NCBI GenBank assembly: GCA_040285825.1
Contig: JAUPSS010000007.1
Span: 3,052,469-3,116,468, forward strand
From: Eukaryota sp. TZLM1-RC
Taxonomy: Eukaryota > Metamonada: BaSk clade
Direction of reading: 5' to 3'
Length of the DNA: 64,000 bases
Position numbers and translations under genes: made by a program. Shown here piece after piece: positions 55,496 to 64,000 of the stretch (its first letter is position 1; the number at the start of each line of letters is the position of its first letter). The notes below the pieces were generated by a model, which saw only the letters and a list, made by a program, of their open reading frames with translations, made no database searches and had not been told where the DNA came from.

Positions 55496-55658
55496 AACTT
55501 TCAGTGATGGATGTCTCGGCTCCTTTATCGATGAAGAACGCAGCGAATTGCGATACGTAATGTGAATTGCAGAATCTGTGAATCATCGAAACTTTGAACG
55601 CAAATGGTAGTTCTTTAGAGCTTCGGCTTTATTGAACTATACTTGAATCAGCGTCGTC
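55496..55658 (+). rRNA. 5.8S rRNA
   Basis: About 163 nt. Carries the conserved CGATGAAGAACGCAGCGAAT, TGTGAATTGCAGAATC, CATCGAAACTTTGAACGCAA and GCGTCGTC near the 3' end. Start at AACTTTCAGTGATGGATG; ends accurate to a few bases. Confidence 0.95.
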
Positions 55659-55815
55659 TTTTATTTTTCCATTTCGGATAATTGGAATTGAAGGTTACTT
55701 CTTTTCTTAAATAATCAAATATATGATTGACTTTTGTCAACATTTATTGTTGAAGGCAACTTTTACATTAATTGACGACTCATCTCTTTCATATATTGTC
55801 TTTTAGACATCATTT
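55659..55815 (+). other. Internal transcribed spacer 2
   Basis: About 157 nt, AT-rich, between 5.8S and 28S. Confidence 0.88.
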
Positions 55816-56163
55816 CGACCTGATTTCAAGTAAGATCACCCCCTGGACTTAAGCATATCAATAAGGGGAGGAAAAGAAAATAACTATGATTTCCTTAGTA
55901 GCGGCGAGCGAACAGGAAAAAGCTCAAGACTGAATCTTTATGATCTTTAGATTGTGAAGAGTTGTAGTCTATGGAAACCAGTATTCGGTTCTCGATGTAT
56001 AAGTCCTTTGGAAAAGGGTATCATGGAAGGTGAAAATCCTGTAAATGACATCGAAGTAATTGATTAACTACTGATTTTCCGAGAGTCGCGCTGTTTGGGA
56101 ATGCAGCGTTAAATGTGGGGTAAGTTTCCCATAAAGCTAAATATAAAAGGAGACCGATAGTTC

Positions 56164-56194
<31 letters not shown>

Positions 56195-57033
56195 TCTGAA
56201 GAGAGAGTTAAAAGTACCTGAAATCACTGAAAGGATAAGCGATTGGAACTTGATATTGATAGCTTCGGCTGTCTTGCGTTGGAGTGATTTTGAAAATTGA
56301 GTGATTGTGGGAAGGTAGCTATAATGAACTTCGGTTTATTGTAGTGTTATAGCCTCATAAATTGTTCTTTTTAAGAATCAGGAATACGGTTTTACCGAGA
56401 CTCCAACATAAAGGTTCAATTGTCCCGTCTTGAAACACGGACCAAGGAGTGTATCTCTTCTGCAAGTCGTAGGGTGTAAAAACCTGAAGGCGAAATGAAA
56501 GTAATTTTATGAGGGGAAGTTTCGACTGCACCCTCAACCAGTCCTTGCAAAGGGATCTGAGTATGAGCAGAATGGATACGACCCGAAAGCCGCTGAACTA
56601 TGCCTGAATAGGATGAAGCCAGGGGAAACTCTGGTGGAAGTCCGTAGCGATGTTGACGTGCAAATCACTCGTCAAATTTGGGTATAGGGGCGAAAGACTC
56701 ATCGAAGCGGCTAGTAGCTGGTTACGTTCGAAGTTTCCCCCAGGATAGCTGGAGCTTGTTTTAGTTTTGTCCGGTAAAGCTAATGATTAGAGGTACTAGG
56801 GACGCAATGTCCTTAGCCTATTCTCAAACTTTAAATGGGCAAGATTTGTGATGATACTTAAGTGATCGTTGCAATTGAATAATAGCTCTAAGTGGGCCAT
56901 TTTTGGTAAGCAGAACTGGCGATGTGGGATGCTCCAAAAGACATGTTAAGGTGCCTAAGTGTGCACTCATTTAGACCCCAGAAAAGGTGTTGGTTGATAT
57001 TGACAGCAGGACGGTGGCCATGGAAGTCGGAAT

Positions 57034-57067
<34 letters not shown>

Positions 57068-57977
57068 TCAACTAGCCCTGAAAATTGATGGCGCTAAAGT
57101 GTGCCACCTATACATGTCCATTAATTCATTTTATGAGTTAATGTGTAGAACGTCGTGGGGGTTGCGTAGAAGGTTCATTGTGAAATGGACTGGAGCAGCC
57201 TCTAGTGCAGATCTTGGTGGTAGTAGCAAATAAACAAGTTGGAATCTTGTTGACCGAAGTGGAGTAGGGTTCCATGGTAAAGGTATTCTGCCATGGGTTA
57301 GTCGGTCCTAAGGCACAGGTTAACTCTTTGAGAGGGGGCTTTTATAGCTCCGTCCTGTCGAAAGGGAAGCAGGTTAATATTCCTGCACCAACAGTGGGTG
57401 TTCGTGGTAACACAATCGAATCTAGAGATGTCGGGGAGGATCCTGGGAAGAGTTATCTTTTCTTATTAACTGTCTATTGTCCATGGAATCTGTTTAACAG
57501 GAGAAGTGGATATAAGATAGGAAGAGCATTACGTTTTTGTAATGTCCGGTGTATTCTCAACGGCCCTTGAAAATCTAGAGGAGTAATCACTTCATTGTTG
57601 TCCGTACCGATAACCGCATCAGGTCTCCAAGGTGTGTAGCCTCTGGTCTATAGAAGAACGTAGGTAAGGGAAGTCGGCAAAATAGATCCGTAACTTCGGG
57701 ATAAGGATTGGCTCTAGGGGCCTTGTGTAAGAGCCCTAGTGGTGACGCACTGAGCGTTGATGTGATTGGCAACAATTGCGTTGATGCGAGGTGTTGATCC
57801 ATTGGGATTACTTTTATGCAATTAAAGGTCAACCTAGAACTGTAACGGACAAAGGGAACCCGACTGTTTAATCGAAACAAAGCTTTCTGATGGCCGGAAA
57901 CGGTGTTGACAGAAAGTGATTTCTGCTCAGTGCTCTGAATGTCATTGTGAAGAGATTCAATCAAGCACGGGTAAACA

Positions 57978-58008
<31 letters not shown>

Positions 58009-58023
58009 TAAATGCCTCGTCAC

Positions 58024-58056
<33 letters not shown>

Positions 58057-58078
58057 GTTCCCACTGTCCCTACCTACC

Positions 58079-58114
<36 letters not shown>

Positions 58115-58120
58115 TAATTC

Positions 58121-58158
<38 letters not shown>

Positions 58159-58517
58159 TGATATTGTGAACCGATTCAGGAGGTGTAGCGTACAGGGGAG
58201 TAGATTTATCTACGCCAATGAAACACCCTGACTCTTGACATTGGTTTGCTAACTTAATTAATCCGAAACAGGTTTCCTGTTTCAAGATTTAAGTGTCTTC
58301 GGATACGATCGGATTTAAGGACATTGTCAGATGGGGAGTTTGGCTGGGGCGGCACATCTCCAAAATAATAACGGAGGTGTCCTAAGGTGAGCTCAATGAG
58401 AACAGAAATCTCATGTAGAACATAAGGGTAAAAGCTCACTTGATTTTGATTTTCAGTATGAATACAAACCAAGAAATTGTGGCCTAACGATCCTTTAACT
58501 ATAAGAAACTTTTAGCT

Positions 58518-58560
<43 letters not shown>

Positions 58561-58662
58561 AGCCAAGCGTTCATAGCGACGTTGCTTTTTGATTCTTCGA
58601 TGTCGGCTCTTCCTATCATTGAGAAGCAGAATTCTCAAAGCGTTGGATTGTTCACCCATTAA

Positions 58663-58718
<56 letters not shown>

Positions 58719-59020
58719 AATAATTGTCATCCTAATAGTAAAGCAACCCAGTACGAGAGGAACCGTTGTTTCGCATAATTGGTATTTACGCTTATCTGAA
58801 AAGATATTGGTGTGAAGCTAACATGCGTTGGATTATAGCTGAACGCCTCTAAGCTAGTATCCAACCTAGAAAGGATGATATATTGACCTGCAAATTTAAT
58901 CGATAAAGATTAGGATTGTGTTTACACAGTCCCAATATCTCATCAGTGGGATTGATGTTTAGTCTAAGTACTATTCATTGATCATTGAAACTATGAAGAT
59001 TCGCAGGATCATGAAACCTT
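55816..59020 (+). rRNA. 28S large-subunit rRNA
   Basis: Starts near CGACCTGATTTCAAGTAAGA, with ACTTAAGCATATCAATAAG and GTAGCGGCGAGCGAACAGG. The peptidyl transferase region (ACTCTCTTAAGGTAGC, about 57990) is uninterrupted. The sarcin-ricin loop AGTACGAGAGGAACC is at about 58750. About 3.2 kb. The 3' end is placed approximately between 58990 and 59045, where helix 101-like sequence gives way to the spacer repeat. Confidence 0.95.
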
Positions 59021-59045
59021 GGCAGACGACCAAGATACGGAACTC

Positions 59046-62000
59046 ATTGCTGTAAGTGTAAGAGTATCGTTTTTGATACGATTTACTGAGGCTCATATGA
59101 AGTTCCTAGTTTCGTATATTGACCAATGGTTGTTTATTACAATCATTGGTCAAATCTTTAAAGTCCATTTTGGGACAATTAATATAACAATTGTGGTGTT
59201 AAAGTCCGTGCTATGGTCATTTGATTAGTCATTGGTATGATTGGTTGAATGGTCATTGGTATGATTAGATGAGTTGCATGTAGTCTTTATGTACTAGATG
59301 TGATCAACTTGTGATCAAACTTTGTGTGAAATTGTGTGTTAGTAATGTTGGCTATGTGTTACTTGATCAGTACAAACTCATGATTACATTTTCAAATGAT
59401 TTTGTATATATTTGAATTAATTGAGTGTATTAATTTTTAAACATTAAATTGTAAAAAAAGTAAAAATCAAAAAGTATACAATTGAATGTTGTAAACTAAT
59501 AAAACAATTGCTGTAAGTGTAAGAGTATCGTTTTGATACGATTTACTGAGGCTCATATGAAGTTCCTAGTTTCGTATATTGACCAATGGTTGTTTATTAC
59601 AATCATTGGTCAAATCTTTAAAGTCCATTTTGGGACAATTAATATAACAATTGTGGTGTTAAAGTCCGTGCTATGGTCATTTGATTAGTCATTGGTATGA
59701 TTGGTTGAATGGTCATTGGTATGATTAGATGAGTTGCATGTAGTCTTTATGTACTAGATGTGATCAACTTGTGATCAAACTTTGTGTGAAATTGTGTGTT
59801 AGTAATGTTGGCTATGTGTTACTTGATCAGTACAAACTCATGATTACATTTTCAAATGATTTTGTATATATTTGAATTAATTGAGTGTATTAATTTTTAA
59901 ACATTAAATTGTAAAAAAGTAAAAATCAAAAAGTATACAATTGAATGTTGTAAACTAATAAAACAATTGCTGTAAGTGTAAGAGTATCGTTTTTGATACG
60001 ATTTACTGAGGCTCATATGAAGTTCCTAGTTTCGTATATTGACCAATGGTTGTTTATTACAATCATTGGTCAAATCTTTAAAGTCCATTTTGGGACAATT
60101 AATATAACAATTGTGGTGTTAAAGTCCTTGCTATGGTCATTAGTCATTGGTATGATTGGTTGAATGGTCATTGGTATGATTAGATGAGTTGCATGTAGTC
60201 TTTATGTACTAGATGTGATCAACTTGTGATCAAACTTTGTGTGAAATTGTGTGTTAGTAATGTTGGCTATGTGTTACTTGATCAGTACAAACTCATGATT
60301 ACATTTTCAAATGATTTTGTATATATTTGAATTAATTGAGTGTATTAATTTTTAAACATTAAATTGTAAAAAAGTAAAAAATCAAAAGTATACAATTGAA
60401 TGTTGTAAACTAATAAAACAATTGCTGTAAGTGTAAGAGTATCGTTTTTGATACGATTTACTGAGGCTCATATGAAGTTCCTAGTTTCGTATATTGACCA
60501 ATGGTTGTTTATTACAATCATTGGTCAAATCTTTAAAGTCCATTTTGGGACAATTAATATAACAATTGTGGTGTTAAAGTCCGTGCTATGGTCATTTGAT
60601 TAGTCATTGGTATGATTGGTTGAATGGTCATTGGTATGATTAGATGAGTTGCATGTAGTCTTTATGTACTAGATGTGATCAACTTGTGATCAAACTTTGT
60701 GTGAAATTGTGTGTTAGTAATGTTGGCTATGTGTTACTTGATCAGTACAAACTCATGATTACATTTTCAAATGATTTTGTATATATTTGAATTAATTGAG
60801 TGTATTAATTTTTAAACATTAAATTGTAAAAAAGTAAAAAATCAAAAAGTATACAATTGAATGTTGTAAACTAATAAAACAATTGCTGTAAGTGTAAGAG
60901 TATCGTTTTTGATACGATTTACTGAGGCTCATATGAAGTTCCTAGTTTCGTATATTGACCAATGGTTGTTTATTACAATCATTGGTCAAATCTTTAAAGT
61001 CCATTTTGGGACAATTAATATAACAATTGTGGTGTTAAAGTCCGTGCTATGGTCATTTGAGTAGTCATTGGTATGATTGGTTGAATGGTCATTGGTATGA
61101 TTAGATGAGTTGCATGTAGTCTTTATGTACTAGATGTGATCAACTTGTGATCAAACTTTGTGTGAAATTGTGTGTTAGTAATGTTGGCTATGTGTTACTT
61201 GATCAGTACAAACTCATGATTACATTTTCAAATGATTTTGTATATATTTGAATTAATTGAGTGTATTAATTTTTAAACATTAAATTGTAAAAAAGTAAAA
61301 ATCAAAAAGTATACAATTGAATGTTGTAAACTAATAAAACAATTGCTGTAAGTGTAAGAGTATCGTTTTTGATACGATTTACTGAGGCTCATATGAAGTT
61401 CCTAGTTTCGTATATTGACCAATGGTTGTTTATTACAATCATTGGTCAAATCTTTAAAGTCCATTTTGGGACAATTAATATAACAATTGTGGTGTTAAAG
61501 TCCGTGCTATGGTCATTTGATTAGTCATTGGTATGATTGGTTGAATGGTCATTGGTATGATTAGATGAGTTGCATGTAGTCTTTATGTACTAGATGTGAT
61601 CAACTTGTGATCAAACTTTGTGTGAAATTGTGTGTTAGTAATGTTGGCTATGTGTTACTTGATCAGTACAAACTCATGATTACATTTTCAAATGATTTTG
61701 TATATATTTGAATTAATTGAGTGTATTAATTTTTAAACATTAAATTGTAAAAAAGTAAAAAATCAAAAGTATACAATTGAATGTTGTAAACTAATAAAAC
61801 AATTGCTGTAAGTGTAAGAGTATCGTTTTTGATACGATTTACTGAGGCTCATATGAAGTTCCTAGTTTCGTATATTGACCAATGGTTGTTTATTACAATC
61901 ATTGGTCAAATCTTTAAAGTCCATTTTGGGACAATTAATATAACAATTGTGGTGTTAAAGTCCGTGCTATGGTCATTTGATTAGTCATTGGTATGATTGG

Positions 62001-64000
62001 TTGAATGGTCATTGGTATGATTAGATGAGTTGCATGTAGTCTTTATGTACTAGATGTGATCAACTTGTGATCAAACTTTGTGTGAAATTGTGTGTTAGTA
62101 ATGTTGGCTATGTGTTACTTGATCAGTACAAACTCATGATTACATTTTCAAATGATTTTGTATATATTTGAATTAATTGAGTGTATTAATTTTTAAACAT
62201 TAAATTGTAAAAAAGTAAAAAATCAAAAAGTATACAATTGAATGTTGTAAACTAATAAAACAATTGCTGTAAGTGTAAGAGTATCGTTTTGATACGATTT
62301 ACTGAGGCTCATATGAAGTTCCTAGTTTCGTATATTGACCAATGGTTGTTTATTACAATCATTGGTCAAATCTTTAAAGTCCATTTTGGGACAATTAATA
62401 TAACAATTGTGGTGTTAAAGTCCGTGCTATGGTCATTTGAGTAGTCATTGGTATGATTGGTTGAATGGTCATTGGTATGATTAGATGAGTTGCATGTAGT
62501 CTTTATGTACTAGATGTGATCAACTTGTGATCAAACTTTGTGTGAAATTGTGTGTTAGTAATGTTGGCTATGTGTTACTTGATCAGTACAAACTCATGAT
62601 TACATTTTCAAATGATTTTGTATATATTTGAATTAATTGAGTGTATTAATTTTTAAACATTAAATTGTAAAAAAGTAAAAAATCAAAAAGTATACAATTG
62701 AATGTTGTAAACTAATAAAACAATTGCTGTAAGTGTAAGAGTATCGTTTTGATACGATTTACTGAGGCTCATATGAAGTTCCTAGTTTCGTATATTGACC
62801 AATGGTTGTTTATTACAATCATTGGTCAAATCTTTAAAGTCCATTTTGGGACAATTAATATAACAATTGTGGTGTTAAAGTCCGTGCTATGGTCATTTGA
62901 TTAGTCATTGGTATGATTGGTTGAATGGTCATTGGTATGATTAGATGAGTTGCATGTAGTCTTTATGTACTAGATGTGATCAACTTGTGATCAAACTTTG
63001 TGTGAAATTGTGTGTTAGTAATGTTGGCTATGTGTTACTTGATCAGTACAAACTCATGATTACATTTTCAAATGATTTTGTATATATTTGAATTAATTGA
63101 GTGTATTAATTTTTAAACATTAAATTGTAAAAAAGTAAAAATCAAAAAGTATACAATTGAATGTTGTAAACTAATAAAACAATTGCTGTAAGTGTAAGAG
63201 TATCGTTTTTGATACGATTTACTGAGGCTCATATGAAGTTCCTAGTTTCGTATATTGACCAATGGTTGTTTATTACAATCATTGGTCAAATCTTTAAAGT
63301 CCATTTTGGGACAATTAATATAACAATTGTGGTGTTAAAGTCCGTGCTATGGTCATTTGATTAGTCATTGGTATGATTGGTTGAATGGTCATTGGTATGA
63401 TTAGATGAGTTGCATGTAGTCTTTATGTACTAGATGTGATCAACTTGTGATCAAACTTTGTGTGAAATTGTGTGTTAGTAATGTTGGCTATGTGTTACTT
63501 GATCAGTACAAACTCATGATTACATTTTCAAATGATTTTGTATATATTTGAATTAATTGAGTGTATTAATTTTTTAAACATTAAATTGTAAAAAAGTAAA
63601 AATCAAAAGTATACAATTGAATGTTGTAAACTAATAAAACAATTGCTGTAAGTGTAAGAGTATCGTTTTTGATACGATTTACTGAGGCTCATATGAAGTT
63701 CCTAGTTTCGTATATTGACCAATGGTTGTTTATTACAATCATTGGTCAAATCTTTAAAGTCCATTTTGGGACAATTAATATAACAATTGTGGTGTTAAAG
63801 TCCGTGCTATGGTCATTTGATTAGTCATTGGTATGATTGGTTGAATGGTCATTGGTATGATTAGATGAGTTGCATGTAGTCTTTATGTACTAGATGTGAT
63901 CAACTTGTGATCAAACTTTGTGTGAAATTGTGTGTTAGTAATGTTGGCTATGTGTTACTTGATCAGTACAAACTCATGATTACATTTTTCAAATGATTTT
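59046..64000 (+). repeat. rDNA downstream spacer, repeat A tandem array
   Basis: Ten full units and one partial, steps 455-461 bp, starting ATTGCTGTAAGTGTAAGAG at 59046, 59507 and so on, continuing beyond the window. Units are almost identical, with changes mainly in A-run length near the unit end and small indels. Each unit has a hairpin (first copy 59121-59151): arms GACCAATGGTTGT and ACAATCATTGGTC, 13 bp with one G-T pair, loop TTATT. It also has a doubled GTCATTGGTATGATT. The array begins directly at the end of 28S. Confidence 0.97.
59121..59151 (+). terminator. Hairpin in repeat A, candidate Pol I termination or fork-barrier element
   Basis: First of the 13-bp hairpins, about 100 bp after the end of 28S and repeated once per unit. 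Position and repetition are like known Pol I terminator or replication-fork-barrier clusters in rDNA of other eukaryotes. The function is inferred from position only. Confidence 0.35.

Noticed and set aside
53780-58472. Open frames inside 18S and 28S on both strands
   Set aside because: These are chance frames in rRNA genes.
53614-59020. Group I introns in 18S or 28S
   Set aside because: Conserved core regions around usual insertion points read continuously.
59019-59228. 69-codon frame at the start of repeat A
   Set aside because: It spans the end of 28S and the spacer hairpin; other units differ in the first part and no start is conserved.
59046-64000. CRISPR-like array
   Set aside because: The units are ~460 bp, fully repeated with no variable spacers, and follow 28S rRNA in a eukaryote.

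Overview
The window is nuclear DNA of a unicellular eukaryote: AT-rich, with spliceosomal introns of only 29-33 bp, a eukaryotic 18S-5.8S-28S rRNA transcription unit and many non-LTR retrotransposons. TAA, TAG and TGA all end genes that look intact, so the standard code fits. I cannot place the organism more precisely than a protist; rRNA phylogeny would settle it.

Layout. 0-1.9 kb: retrotransposon debris. 1.9-3.6 kb: a six-exon M20-family dipeptidase gene. 4.1-12.4 kb: a dense graveyard of retrotransposon pieces on both strands. 12.5-15.5 kb: a host gene island (cyclin Y-like gene, two small unknown genes, one possible two-exon fragment). 16.1-22.4 kb: more retrotransposons, including one nested insertion. 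22.6-23.5 kb: a DDE transposase. 23.65 kb: tRNA-Cys. 24.0-26.5 kb: the best family F1 copy, bounded by an 11-bp target-site duplication. 26.6-31.1 kb: a BAR-like coiled-coil gene and a secreted vitellogenin/lipoprotein-like gene. 31.4-38.7 kb: retrotransposons, including a near full-length family F2 element, around a broken saposin-like gene and other gene fragments. 39.3-42.0 kb: an intact RCC1 plus leucine-rich-repeat gene. 42.35-44.5 kb: a mosaic of retrotransposon scraps. 44.5-64 kb: rDNA, comprising spacer repeats, 18S, ITS1, 5.8S, ITS2, 28S and more than ten copies of a ~460-bp downstream spacer repeat.

The retrotransposons (called F1 to F5 here, by sequence similarity within the window) share one plan: N-terminal CCHC zinc knuckle, a second Cys-rich ribbon, a basic segment with a WKFF motif, reverse transcriptase with YMDD, a CxC...HxxxC finger, then a restriction-like endonuclease of the kind found in R2/R4/NeSL-type elements. 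Most copies are 5'-truncated, frameshifted or recombined with each other. Five F1 copies have 10-11 bp target-site duplications, which defines their exact ends. Several copies have swallowed foreign pieces: a coiled-coil coding fragment, and an 86-bp inverted copy of the start of the RCC1-LRR gene. The rDNA begins abruptly inside one of these elements. All boundaries and identities come from reading the sequence by eye; no database search was done.
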